DNA of 64,000 bases from positions 1,178,001 through 1,242,000 of the forward strand of contig JAGMUV010000019.1 of NCBI GenBank assembly GCA_020744425.1. Direction: 5' to 3'. Positions 1-12,160 of this stretch are shown in pieces. The translations under genes were made by a program, and so were the position numbers. Under the pieces are notes generated by a model, which had not been told where the DNA came from, did no database searches, and saw only the letters and a list, made by a program, of their open reading frames with translations. Origin of the DNA: Dactylonectria macrodidyma (lineage: Eukaryota; Ascomycota; Sordariomycetes; Hypocreales; Nectriaceae). The first letter of the stretch is position 1, and each line of letters begins with the position of its first letter.

Positions 1-3000
1 AAGAGCCCATGTTTCGACGTTGGTGAGAAAAAAGCTGCAAAGAGTTGCTCCTGCAGCCACCCGGCACCCTTCCCCGCCCCTCATTGTGTGTGAAGTTTTT
101 TTGCTTTTTGTTCTGGAATTTTTCTTCAGCTCCTGCGAGGCGGGGTGGATCTCGCGTTGCAGATTGACGGGGAAGATGGTTGCTTTGTGCGTCTGTGGTG
201 GCGCTGTGAGACGTGTTGATGGATGCGGACGCATTTGGGGAGGATGATGATGTGGATGGTTGACACGCTGGCATGCTCCGAATGCCATGGACGAAAGAAA
301 GGCATTCGTCGCCCTGACACAGCATCAGTCCAAATCGAGCTCATGCTCGGTGAATCAGGCATGCATCCCATTCTCCACGATGATCCATCCATCCACCGTT
401 GATCCTATCTCATGTTGATCTTAATCCCGTCAGCCACTCACTGACTGGACTGCATCATGCATGACAATGACACCCCAAAACCAAAACCAAAACCAACCTG
501 CATTATTAGACACGCAACCCACGAACAGAGCCCGTTTGTTTTGATATTGCCTCAGCCCGCCCCTTGCCCCTGCGCCTCCCATCGAAAGAATTATTTGCTT
601 CGTCCTCGCAACTTTCCACCTTCTGCGATGGCTGCTCGCCCGGCCCGGGGGCGGCACCCTGGTCTATCTGCGAGCTTCCCTTTTCTTCCCCTCCTTTTTG
701 GGGGGGGGGCTTCCTACTAGAGAGACCCTGTGCTTCCGATTTGCTAGCCTGTCCCCCCCCCCAGCAGGTTGAAAAGGATGGCTTCCCTTGGCTTGTCTTC
801 TGTCGCTCCGACAAACCAAAACTCTCTCTCTGTCAGGGCGGCGGACAGGCGTTGGTAGGTACCTTTCGTTCGCACCTAATAATCGGGTAGTACGGTACGG
901 ACGTAGTCAGTCAGCACCAACTCTTAACCCTGACGCCCAGAACCAAGCCACGACGCACGTTTACATGGAACACAGTCCTTTCGTAATACATGCACCACCA
1001 ACATGACACTTTCGGATACGTACTGTGCATTGCACCCTTTTGACGTTGCACAGTCACATCACGCAGGGCCTGAAGTGAAAATATGTCCCGCAGATGCCAT
1101 TTATTATTATCAGACGTCCAGCTCGTCACACACATACATCATCATTGTCGCATGACCAGCCACATGGCGCAAACCACATTCATCTCAAGCCGAACTAATA
1201 GCAAGCTCAGCCCATGTCTTTCAACTCTCACACACTCACACATTCAGTACTCACCCACTTAATTAAGTATATTCTCGGCATATCAAAAACTCAACACATC
1301 AACGTTCACGCCTAACACCGCCGATCCCCCAGGCCCAAGCCCCTTCTCCCCAGTAATTACTCTCCGCGGCCCAACTCAACCACAACTCTAAACCCAAACC
1401 AAACACAAACGTTAGCAATGGGCCCTCGCCCCGCCTATCGCCCGTCCCGAACCGCCGCCGTAGACTTCCGTTTGCTCCGGACACGAAAGCGACCTTTTTT
1501 CTCCTTCTCCTTCTCCCGTGCTTAAAGTTTTGGTGGTCCGGACTGTCGTCGTTGATGTCATCTCGGCCTCTTTTTTCGTCTTCTCGCTTTGACGCCTTGA
1601 ATGCCTGCCAGCCCTTGCCCACAGACCCCCCAGACTAGCCTGCTTTTCTCGGACCTCTTCCTTGGGCGTTGGGTGGCTAACATGTTTGCCTGTCAGTCGT
1701 CCGTCCACAGATACCCGGCGTAGTATCGATTTGTATGCGCCTACTTGCCGTCGTTCCATATTACGTACCGGGGGCGGTCTACATAGCAGCCCCAGGTATA
1801 GCAAAGGCCATCCCTCTTCTGTATCTCTTATCCCTCCCCCTGGTTCGCCCTCAAACAACCCTTGTCCCCGAAAGACACACGGACACACACACACTCGGCC
1901 TCTCTCTCACTCACACTCAGCTTTGATGTTTGTCAAGAGACAAAACGAGGCACATAACTCGCAAACATTTGGCATCCCCAACACACCGTTTACGAGAGCC
2001 CATCCCTTCCGACTCTCGCCGTGTCACGCTGTCGCAGTGTGTTGCAGTTGGGTCAGGGGTCCTCGTCGAGCACTCCACGTGGATGACAAGCAGGTTCCCC
2101 TTGGAAACTCGTGTCATCACCCTGGCCCATCGCCGCGTCCCCATGCTGATCCTGTTTCGCCCATCTCTGCTTCTTGCAAGGCACCCGATCCTACCTGCTT
2201 ATTATGCATCAAGGGGACAGACACACTTGCATCATGTATCATGCCGCGTCGAGTCGTACAAGACAGGCATCGACATATCCAGCATCTACGAATACTACCG
2301 TACTCTATAGTAACCTGCCTTCATTAGCCGTCTCGAGGAAACAGGCCCTGCTCGTTACCGATACTGTAACTGCACTATGTCAGCTATTAAGTTATTACCA
2401 GGCAAGGTCCCCTCCCCTCTCAAGCGAGCGAGGTCAGGCCCAGCGTTACATCCGCCTCATCCTCCCTCCGCTTTCTCTCTCCCCCCTCCCTCGCAAACAC
2501 CCTCGGCACAACTCCCAATCTAGCGACCCTAGTGCCGACTGTAAATCCTTCTTATCGCCAATCCAACCTTGAGCTAGGGAGAGGGCCACGTGAACATCCT
2601 CTTTCTCACCCCCTTCGCAGCGAAAAAAAAAAGACGCTCTTTCCGGGCCATGCTACTCCCGCTTCAGAGCAATTGGTGGCCTCCCGCGCCCGCTTTCCTC
2701 TCTCCATCGGCTTAGTATAGGCGGCTAGGTTGTTTGGTCTGTTCCTGTATCAGTGATGTGATCGACTTGATACTCCGCCCGTTTTTTGGCCCCTGGCGCC
2801 CTCACCTTCATCCCGTACCGTTCGCTCCGGCCCGGCAGACCAGCATTATACACAGTTACTCTAACCACTATCCATACATTATACAACCGACATGCTGTCG
2901 ATCACGCCTCCTCATCCCTGCCATAGATAGATAAAACTCCAGATCATCCATCAATACTTGACCGACGCAAGCTGCCTCACCAGGGGTCTCCCGTAGGGGT

Positions 3001-4055
3001 CCGCCTCGTCTCCAAGGCCTCGACCGCCCTCAACCGTGCCATTTTCCCCTCGCCCCTTCGCCCTCTCACCAGATCTCCTCCACAGACGATGCCATTATTT
3101 CTCTCAATGCGTCGTCTGTATCTTATCACCAGCATCTACATGCCAAGCCATTGCCCCCGCCCTCTTCAGCAGTCACTCATTCCCCGCCTTCATCCTCTCA
3201 ACATCGACTCACTCAGGATCGGACTATTGGGTGTCCCCATGTCTAGAACCAACAGTCTACTATTAAGCGATCCTAATCAAGTATGGCGGGATGGCGGCAA
3301 TACTTGCTAGCTATTGATTAGTATTGTTAGTGAGACGTCTGGTGAGAAAATGATCTGCGTAGAATGGCCATGGTTCAAGCCACGTCCAGGAGGCCTACCC
3401 TACATCGTTGTTTGAACCCCCAAATGCTGTTTTCATCAGGGTTCATCCAGAAGCATCTGGGCGTGTTGCAGAACCGGTTCAGGACTACATACGGTTCCCT
3501 GGCTCCTCATTGCGGCATGTATATGTTCACATTATGATCGAAAGCGAGTAATGCAGAGGGAAACCTCGAAATCTCAACCTCAAATCCGGGGGTATCAAAT
3601 CCTACTACTAACTACATTTCCTTCACAAGACCTTCGATATTCACAAGTAATCCTCTCCCTATGCATCCGCAAGATCCCATTCTCAAGCATTCACCATTTT
3701 CTTTCGCGCCTATCGAGACCCATCAATATCATAAATGCCACACACTTGCCCAGGTGCCCTGCCCAAAATGGACACACCGCTCTAGATGAATCCCATCTCA
3801 GTCCCGATACATGTATAAATAGGACATATCGAATGAGTGTTTGCCGTCTTCCATGATGTTCATGGTGGCGATGAGTAAGGAAATGTGTGGTTAGCACATC
3901 TACGGCCAGATCTTCCTGTCGTCAGTTGGCGACAAGAAAACACGGCCGCTGGAGGTGGTAAAGTCTATCCGTGCAAAGTAATACAAGTCGTTGAAACAAA
4001 GGCCGCCTGGTGTTAGCCTTGAACATAAGTCGATGTGTTATAAGTGGCCGCCCGA
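1..4055. other. Gene-free stretch, left edge
   Basis: No convincing coding sequence is visible in this 4-kb stretch. Open frames are short, rich in Ser, Pro, His and Arg, and lack family motifs or splice-consistent continuations. The sequence is pyrimidine-rich on the + strand, with many CTCTC and CCCTC runs around 1840-1920 and 2400-2500, as is common in fungal promoters and 5' leaders. It lies downstream of the C2H2 gene, whose coding sequence ends at 4056. It could hold the 3' UTR of that gene or regulatory DNA for a gene to the left of the window. Confidence 0.6.
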
Positions 4056-5904
4056 TCAATATGCGTGAGCGGAATCGTAGCCCGCAAAACCCATTTGCTG
4101 TTCCATTGGGGTGCCTGGCGTTATACATGAGCCGTCGGGAGCAGGGCTCGGGATACCCCCAGCGCCGTATGGCCCAGAAAAGTTTGGCTCCTGCATATAC
4201 CCAGAATCCATCATATCGGCATCGCCCATGTCAATATCCTGCTCGGGATTGCTGTTCGCCATGGACCGAAGGCTTCGGAGGTCCTCAGCGATGATACCTC
4301 CACTTGACTGCGCCATCATGGCATACTGTTGTTGCTGTCGTGGGTCAAACATGGGCGCCTGGGGCATGTTCGCGTACCGGAACTGAGGTGGCATCGGACC
4401 CTGAGTTGGGCCGTTCTGTGGTACGGAATGTCGCGGAGGACGGGCGGAGCGTCCTGCGCGAACGGGGCCCGGCCGAGAGACGTACACACGACGTTGCGTG
4501 GCAAGGTATGCGGCCAGGTTGGGGTTAGTGCCCCGAGATATACGGAACTGATACTGATCGGGGTCGGGGGCCGGAGCCGAGGGCGGAAGCGGCGGTGCTC
4601 GGGACTTGTGTCCTGGAATCGGCTGACGACATTCGTCCTTGAGGGGTGTGATGAAGTCCTCGCGATACTTCTGGATAGTGGTGGGTTCTGAGCCGAGGGC
4701 GATGGCGTATTGGACCAAAAGCTGCAGGTCGCCAAGATGTCTTGTCTCGAGTCGCTTCCTCATGATTCCACTGGACTGCGGATGCCATTGCAGACGATTT
4801 CTCTCCTCCTCTGGCCACACCGAGTTTGCCCAAGCATTCACCAACCCTGATTGTTTCAACAAGTTGCGTATCCGGGCCGAGTAAGTCCACTCTCCGCTAA
4901 CATTGCCTTCATCGAAATGTTTCACCACATGACCAACAAATTCCTTGAACGTGGAGTCGGCGTCATCATCGCTCGGGGACTCAAACACCGAGTTACAGTT
5001 TTCGAAGCCACAGGCAAAGATGGTTTGCGGGCACAGGTTGACCCTGGCATCGTCGAGTGCCATACGGGAGCCGCCGTGGGCCTGCTTGAGATGGGTCTTG
5101 TAGGCAGTCTGCCAGTCGAAGACCATTGTGCAGCCCCGATGGCGACAGAACCACTGCGCATTCATATTGTGGAAATCTTCAATATGGCGCTTGAGATCAT
5201 TTTTGCGAGTGCACGTCTTCTGGATGTCTTCCTCGCGACAGAAACCGCAAGTGAAAGAGCCTTTTTGCTTAGGGGCATTAGGCGTGGTGCTAGTCGATTC
5301 GCCACAGGTGGTTATCGATGAGGCATCGTCGTCCCGTATCGACGACTTGGTCGATGCCGCTGATGACTGTGGCCTACGGCCAAGAAGTTTGGCAGTTCGC
5401 GCCGAGACATTGGAGATGATGCTGCCGGTGACGGAAGAGGTGTCGGAGGAGAAAGTTCGGATGCTTGCGGCGTCAAAGACGCTGGCGGCATCTTCGGATT
5501 TGACTGATGAGAGGGTACTTGAGGTGACGGCCGATGCTCCATCATGGTCTAGTAGAGGGTCAGTGGTGATACATGACGATTAGGCCACAACCAAACGCCA
5601 AAGATACAGTCAACGGCCAAGGCCATGTCTCGATGGTATTCTTGCTCCCATCCAACCCATCCAACCCATCCAACCCATCCAAACCAAACCAAAAAAATGA
5701 CTGAGCGAGGCTGTTGTCAAGGAAAAGGTACTCACGGGCAATGGCAGGCGAAGTAGCCTCCTCGTCCATGAGCTGGGCAATGCCATCACGGCCATAGCGC
5801 CTCATGAGATGACGAAGCAGTTGACGATCAAGGGAGTCGTCTTGATGAGACATGTCCGATTGCTGCGACATGCCGTCGGACTCGGCCCAGGAGTCCGGAG
5901 CCAT
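4056..5904 (-). CDS. C2H2 zinc-finger transcription factor
   Basis: Two exons, 5904-5736 and 5548-4056, are joined across a 187-nt intron (GTGAGT donor, CTACTAG acceptor) and give 553 residues. The start is the first ATG of a frame opening MAPDSWAESDG. Residues 60-155 are Ser/Thr/Ala-rich. Zinc-binding sites follow: C157-x2-C160 with H178-x4-H183 (unusually long spacing, so perhaps degenerate), then a textbook finger C191-x4-C196-x12-H209-x4-H214, then a likely third Cys/His set near residues 237-270. The C-terminal half is Pro/Gln/Met-rich, as in transactivation regions. It is therefore probably a nuclear DNA-binding regulator; its targets are unknown. Fingers of this kind occur in many uncharacterised ascomycete proteins. 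About 5.4 kb of gene-free DNA lies upstream, suggesting complex regulation. The internal ATG at 5165 is not the start, because the coding frame continues upstream through finger 1. Confidence 0.85.
5648..5683. repeat. 9-bp tandem repeat inside the C2H2 gene intron
   Basis: Four head-to-tail copies of CCATCCAAC (the last ends in AAA) lie inside the 187-nt intron of the zinc-finger gene. They account for much of why this intron is longer than most others here. No function is evident. Confidence 0.9.
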
Positions 5905-6244
5905 GTTTGGGAGGGGACGGGACTGTAAGAGTGGTGGAGCCCAGGAAAGCGTTACCCCAAGTCGATCCTGGGAAGGGCAAGTGTTATTGGGAGGCCAGAG
6001 CTTTCACGTGTCGCGGTTTAGGCTGAATGTCGATCCAGTATGGCGGAATGGCTGACAAGATGAAGGCGGCGGTGAGAATGGTGGCGGTAGTGGTGGTGAT
6101 AGGAGGAGAGTGAGAGTGAGGAGAGTGTGTCAGGGACTCAGGAGCGGAGGCGATAGGTTGGGTTGGCGATGAGGGTGGAATGGGAACGAGTTGGTGGGTG
6201 GGATTTTTTAGCAACAGGCCAAGAGAACGAACCCAGTGAATCGA

Positions 6245-6272
6245 GGGAAGGGAGGGAAGGGAGGGAAAAGGG
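6245..6272 (+). other. G-triplet tract, potential G-quadruplex
   Basis: Six GGG triplets occur in 28 nt, separated by one to four A residues, within a longer GA-rich run from about 6225 to 6290. It lies about 340 bp upstream of the C2H2 start codon. The spacing meets the usual intramolecular G-quadruplex pattern (four or more G3 tracts with short loops). Confidence 0.6.
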
Positions 6273-9200
6273 AAGAAGGGAAGAGGGGAGTACGAGGCAG
6301 CGTTGGAAAAGTCGAAATAGACGGGACGGCGGCGTCAGAACGAGGCCCAGGCTAGGTGAGGCAAAGCGCTGCAGTGCGTAGTTGCGTGTGGTGGGTTGTC
6401 CAAAGAGAGAGAAGCTTGAGAGGGTTGTCCAAAGGCGTCAGAAGTTAGAACATCAGTCAGTAATCAAAGGCCAAAAGTCAGATCGACATCGACAGGCCAC
6501 AGAAGAGAGAAAGGCTTTCTCGACGTCTGGGCTTTGGGGGCGTTGGCGTTGGCGTTGGATTTGGATCGCGAGTGACAAGCCGGAACAGGAACAAGACAGG
6601 CAGCCAGAGGTTGCAGGGGTGGATTGATAGCGGCGAACGTGGGCGAGCCCAGAGATAGCGGTACGCGACGCGAGAGGACACTCTGGGGTAATAGATACGA
6701 GCGACCTCCACCAAGGATGACCCAGGGCGTGTCCGAGGGTGTCTAAAAGGAGCGACTGGGGGTGTTTTAATGGTGCCAAGGGCGTCTGAGTGGTGGTGCC
6801 GGCAACAACCCCAACCCCAAGCCCATCCAAGGCTGGGCGGCCTGGCGTGGGCGAGCAAAGAAGCCGGACAAGGGGGTGGAAGGGTAACGCAGCAGCCGGC
6901 CGGGGTTGAGCGGTAGGTTGTACTGTACATCCGAAGTAGCACAGTGAAGTCCGGTAGGGTATCCGGGAAGCAATATCGCGAGTCGAGAAACCTTTGACAC
7001 TTTCGTAAGTGTAATAGATCTGTACTAGAGCTAGTCGACGGATGAGGCTGGGTTGAGGAGAGTCATCCACGAACAGACTGGCTAATGCTTTCTGTCCTGC
7101 CCAACAAGCACGTTAACCCCCCCCGTCGGCGATAAAAGAACGGGGGGCCTGGAAGGTGGATATTCGACGGGTCCTCTTAAATCCTTTAGGCTTTCACCTT
7201 GGGGAAGAGGGTATCGGGCTGGATCCAAAAAGGTGCGAGGACCGATGAGGCCCAGAGGTGAGGCTCGGCGAGATGGAGTTAAGGGATCAATCAATTGGGG
7301 GATGGGTGGGCATGGAGAAGGCACGCTGGAGACCCAAGCGGAGTTCGGGTGGAGGCGCTGGAGGGGCGAACAAAGATAGAGATAGGTACCTTACTGGCAT
7401 GGAGTCACCCGGAGCTAAAATCACTTGCTCAGAAGCCGTGCGGACCAGCATTTGGCCCCAGAGCCAAGCAGCCCCATTGCCTGCGGAGAAGGCGGCCAGC
7501 GCGATGACGGGATAGAATGTGTCGTTCGTCCTGATCTCTGTGGTGGCCTAGGCTTTCAAATTTTGGGGGGCGTGAAAGCCAGCCATCCACCCTGCCAAGT
7601 ATCAAGTACGCAGTACCTGGACGGGACCTGGAAGCCTTGTGGCTTGGAGCTGGGCTGACATGGGCGTGAGATGGAGGAATTTATAATCTCAGTGATGCGG
7701 CAAGGAAGCACCGACATTCAGGATTCAGCTAATCAACCCAGTTCTTGCGGTCTGTCTCTCCAAATGCTGGTGGTGTTGAAGGCGGAGTAAGAGCCCAGTT
7801 CAGATCGGGCAGAGGGCTGGCTGTGCTTCCTGGAGAACAGCAAGCGGAGGTGGGCCTCGACGAAAGCTGGATTTGTGGATGGAGCCTTAGGAGAGGACAC
7901 TGGCTTTCACTGGACGACGTTTCTCTGGGTTGCGTGTGCACGTAAACCCCTGTCTTCTATGGGGCCTGATCGGGAGTTTGCAGCAAACAATAGACTTCAA
8001 AAAGTCAAAACCCCTTCTCCTTGTGTCGCCATTAGCTATCCATTCACGAAATCCCACAGATCAAAGAGAGTCAAATTCTGAATCCTGGGGAAATGATTGG
8101 ACTTGTACCTGCAATCTAGAGGACCGAAATAGACAACGGACCCCACTGATCATTCATTCTATCCCTCGGTGTATCCATGTTTTACACATCGATACCCGTG
8201 CCTCATCCGTCTACCACCGCCACCACCACTCTGTGCACCGGTTGCGCCACTCCTCATGCGAGGCCCAAACTCGGGACATTTCCAGTCTTTTTTGTCCCAT
8301 TCAGGTTCACAACGACAGTTAAAAGTTCGCAAAGATCTAGGGCTTGGGAACTAATCCGAGCCATCTATCAACCAGCGATCCCGGGCCGGGACCTGCTCGG
8401 GCGTCGACAAGTGAGAGCTGTGACCGACAGCACGCGCCATGTCGCAGGCCACGAAGCTACATCTTCGATGCTCGACGTACTAAATTACTATTACCATTAC
8501 CTACTGGGTTCACATTACTCTGTACAGTGACACAAGAGAACAAAACCCCTGCAACCAAAAGCAAAGAAAGCACCGAGAAAAATATTAAAATACAAACCCA
8601 GATCTCAATCCCAGGCGTCGTCCATCACGTCTTGTCCCGGACAGAATCCGGCCCTAGGCCTCTGGTCCATTCCCCAATTTTGGGCCACAGTGGGCGCAGC
8701 CGGGGGGAACCAGGGACTAGCCGTCCCCCCCCCGGAGCCCAGCAAACTCCACCGTGAGAGGGGATAGGGCAGAGGGGGGAAAATGCTTAGGTGAAAGAAT
8801 CTCGTGATGCGATCTCGAGGTGGAGGGGGCGGGGAAGGGACGGCACCACGGACCACCATGCCCACGATCGCTGGTCTGGAGCCGTCATGGACTGTCACGG
8901 GCGGGCCTGGGGAAAAAGGGTTCAGGTTCCAAGCAAAAATGTGGCCCAGTCCAGGTTTACTAGTGCGATGTTGAAATCTTGAAGCTGAGGATGCACGTCA
9001 GCCGGAGGAAGAGAGGGAATGGGTTAGATGTGGCGCGTGGTGTAGGTAAGCCAGCATCTAGCTTTGGTCATCGGGAAAGCTGAGGTGAGGCTTGGGCGAA
9101 TATCGAGGGCCGAGGCGGTGCTGCTTTTGGTGTAATGGCGTGCGCGTTCCAGCAACCTTGTGTGTCGATGGTGGTACAAATTTTAGGTGTGCGGTACCAT

Positions 9201-10267
9201 CTGATCGATCCATATCTCGAGGTACCCAAGATTTTTCTTTCTTTCTTTTATTCCGTGGGGGTCCCGGGCTCGGAATTCAGCACAGGGGGCGGATCTTGCC
9301 CAGGGATTTGATGGCTGATTGCTGGATAAGACGACGGTTTCATTGCTGGGTTCAATTGCATCATGGGCGAGGGAGAGTGATGAGAGGACAAGCACGAGTA
9401 AAACCCCGTCCCGAACGTATCAAGATTTCCCCGGACGGCCGAGCAACCTTGCTCACAGCTGAGGGTCCATCCCCTGGAGCTGCGTCGACGACCCAGCAAG
9501 AGTCAGGACACACATGCGTGCTAGCTAGAACCCATTACACAACCGTGCTGACTTGCATTTTCCCCTACGTCCTCTTACATGCTTTCCAGGCTGCAGCAAC
9601 GGAACAAGAGGTCCTTAAAAACGCACCATCGTCAGCCCGAATGATAACAGCAAGCCGCCATGTGGATGGAGCAAGAAGGATGCAGCCCATTCGCTTACCA
9701 CGCCACCCGCCGCACTTGTTAGAAGCAGAGAACAAGAAGAACAAACCGAACGCAAGGGGGGTGTGATGGGACGCAGGTCATGGCCATGGCGCAGATGGAA
9801 AAGGGATGGGATATCGAAGGTGTGTCCAATCAGTCGTCGTGCCAGGCTTCTCGCAGCCCACCCCAAAACTCAGCCATGGTACACCCCGGCCCCCCCGGCC
9901 CACACCACTAAACTCGCATTAATCACCACGACGCCAAATCATTGATAAGACGCCTCGCCCAGAGATACCCTCCCCAAGATAATCCACGACGCCACCAACA
10001 CAACATGGCATGTACGTACACTTGTCATGATCTTCAAGGGGTACCTCGCCGCGGCGTCAATAGCCTGTACGTAGTACCTTTGACAGGACACCGTACCCAG
10101 CCGTGCCACCAGTAAACTCGCCCACCTTACCCATGATCCATCCCCAACGTCTGGCCTGCAGTTTCTTTCCATCAACCGCCAGGGGAAACCACAAACCGTT
10201 CTTCATCAACCGCGGGCCTGATGAAACGTACAAAGAAGAAAGAAGCACGCAGCCCATTTTACACAAG

Positions 10268-10294
10268 CCCCCCCCCCCCCCCCCCAAAAAAAAA
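10268..10294. repeat. C18-A9 homopolymer junction
   Basis: A run of 18 C followed directly by nine A. It lies in the gene-free upstream region. Such runs are error-prone in sequencing, so exact lengths may vary. Confidence 0.85.
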
Positions 10295-11329
10295 GAACGT
10301 CACGAGAACGCGCCGAGGCATGGTTTCCTTATCATGGCCTCTTCCCTCCGGCGCTGTGATTGGCTGCCCCGGCCACTCGGCTCGAGCCCTGCGTTTTTTT
10401 TGCCCATGTTCCCCCAAACGGCGGCGGTGGGCAGAAGCTTGAACTTTGGATGGGATCTGCCTGCGGTATGTACAAGCTGGCTGGCCCGTAGGTAGCTAAA
10501 AGGTACAACTGTAAATCCTTTCGAAGCTATGACTTCCAGCGCTGACACATGGGATGAGCCACCATAGCTGGTGGATCAGTGGGCTGGAAAATGCCCCCGT
10601 CTCTCGCCCGCCTTGCCCTGGCAAAAAGCTTGGCTTTGCGTTTCTTGGTCCAGGCCCTTTGCAACCCTCTCACGCATCCTTCGTTGTTGGTTTCGTCGGG
10701 GACTTGTTGGTTCTGCAAGCCTCCGAGCGAGCTTGTGATGCTGCCCCCGCGCGCGCCGCGTAGAAACATGCTCTCTCGTGTGGCCTCTTATTCATGGCTG
10801 TCCAATCGCGGGGTTGTGCACGATTCAGCTTCCCCTCCTCCCCCTCCCCGATCGTCTTCGGGGCATGGCACAGTGTTGGTGAACCTACACCGTAGCAGAT
10901 GCGACGCCGAGACCTCTCGCCATCCCATCCGATTGTTCCGTGCCGTGCCGACTGGGGAATCCGGGGAAGCGGAGCCGGGTTAGACTACGAGCATCCCAGT
11001 GCCTGAGTGTATCACAGGAGGTGGGCGGTGTGTTTGTGGATATCGTGGGTTACAACACAACATGCTCTGAGTTCTCACTAATTTCATAATAACGCCATTG
11101 CGGCAGATAGGTTTGCAAAATCATTCATTATGCACTGGAACATGGCAAGTTTGACCGCCCTATCAGATCTGCTTTCCACCCCTCGTGCCTTTGTTTCTGG
11201 ATTAACCGTGGCCATATTGGCTCGACGAGATTAATTACACTAACATGGTGGAGTGGTTCTGTTCTCCAATTTGCTTCCATCCACCCCGAGGCATTCCATT
11301 ATCCTGTGTTTCCCAGACGCACACGAGAA

Positions 11330-12160
11330 TCAAGCCTTGATAAACTCGAGGATATCCTTGTTAACCTGGTCGGCGTGTGTGTTGGGCAGCGCGTGCGGGC
11401 CTCCCGGGTAGACCTTGAGCGTGCCCTTGGGCAAGACCTTGATGGCCTTCTGGGCCGAGGCCTGGATGGGGACGACCTGATCGTCGTCGCCGTGCAGCAG
11501 CAGGACGGGGATGTCCATCTTGGCCAGGTCTTCGTTGAGGTCCGTCTCAGAGAAGGCCTTGATGCAGTCGTAGGTGTTCTTGAAGCCGGCCATCATGCCC
11601 TGCTGCCACCAGCTTTGGACCTGGCCCTCGCTGCGTTCGGCGCCGGGCCGGTTGAAGCCGAAGAAGGGCCCGTTGGGCACGTCGAGAAAGAACTGGGCGC
11701 GGTCTTTCACCATGGCGTCGCGGAAGCTGTCGAAGACAGAGATGGGCAGGCCCTCCGGGTTGGCCTCGGTGCGGACCATGAGCGGGGTGATGGCGCCGAT
11801 GAGGACGGCCCGGGCGACTCGGGCGGTGCCGTGTTTACCCACGTAGCGGGCCACCTCGCCGCCGCCAGTCGAATGGCCGACCATGGTGACGTCCTTCAGG
11901 TCTAGATGCTCGAACAGCTGTTGAAGGTCGTCGGCGTACGTGCTAAGGTCGTTGCCCTCCCACGGCTGGCTAGAACGTCCATGGCCGCGTCGGTCGTGCG
12001 CCACGACTCGGAAGCCTTGGCTGGCGAAGAAGTACGCCTGGCTGTCCCAGTTGTCGGCATTGAGCGGCCAGCCGTGCGAAAAGGTCACCACGGGGCCTGA
12101 CGGGTTGCCCCAGTCCTTGTACCAGATCTCGGTGCCATCTCTGAGCGTGAGCGTGGGCAT
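11330..12160 (-). CDS. Alpha/beta hydrolase, cofactor-free haloperoxidase (non-haem chloroperoxidase) type
   Basis: A single uninterrupted frame encodes 276 residues, the usual length of bacterial non-haem chloroperoxidase/perhydrolase proteins. The oxyanion region [11 protein letters not shown] (28-38), the nucleophile elbow GHSTGGG (95-101) with Ser97, Asp227 in HGDDDQVVP, and His256 in GGPHALP form the expected Ser-Asp-His triad at family spacing. Family members hydrolyse esters and can perhydrolyse acids to peracids, which then halogenate substrates; the natural substrate is unknown. No signal peptide is seen, so it is probably cytosolic. The gene has no intron although introns are frequent in neighbours, and the family is mainly bacterial, so horizontal acquisition is plausible but not shown. 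The + strand frame overlapping it at 11306-11905 is a GC-bias shadow. Confidence 0.92.
   Translation of the reverse strand: MPTLTLRDGTEIWYKDWGNPSGPVVTFSHGWPLNADNWDSQAYFFASQGFRVVAHDRRGHGRSSQPWEGNDLSTYADDLQQLFEHLDLKDVTMVGHSTGGGEVARYVGKHGTARVARAVLIGAITPLMVRTEANPEGLPISVFDSFRDAMVKDRAQFFLDVPNGPFFGFNRPGAERSEGQVQSWWQQGMMAGFKNTYDCIKAFSETDLNEDLAKMDIPVLLLHGDDDQVVPIQASAQKAIKVLPKGTLKVYPGGPHALPNTHADQVNKDILEFIKA

Larger units (their letters stand above)
5905..11329. other. 5.4-kb gene-free upstream region of the C2H2 gene
   Basis: No supported gene lies between the ATG of the zinc-finger gene and the 3' end of the haloperoxidase gene. Open frames here, such as one on the + strand at 9092-9766, are compositionally unlike the neighbouring proteins, lack motifs and have no codon bias. 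The stretch contains a purine/G-triplet tract at 6245-6272 and a C18A9 homopolymer junction at 10268-10294. Because the C2H2 gene reads leftwards, this is its promoter side. Long upstream regions are common for fungal regulatory genes, and non-coding transcripts are possible but not visible. Confidence 0.6.

Noticed and set aside
1662..2327. 221-residue + strand open frame near the left edge
   Set aside because: Ser/Pro/His/Arg-rich translation of pyrimidine-rich promoter-like DNA.
9092..9766. 224-residue + strand open frame in the C2H2 upstream region
   Set aside because: No motif, no codon bias, mixed composition, no splice partners.
11306..11905. 199-residue + strand frame over the haloperoxidase gene
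   Set aside because: Shadow of a high-GC3 gene whose family motifs are complete on the minus strand.
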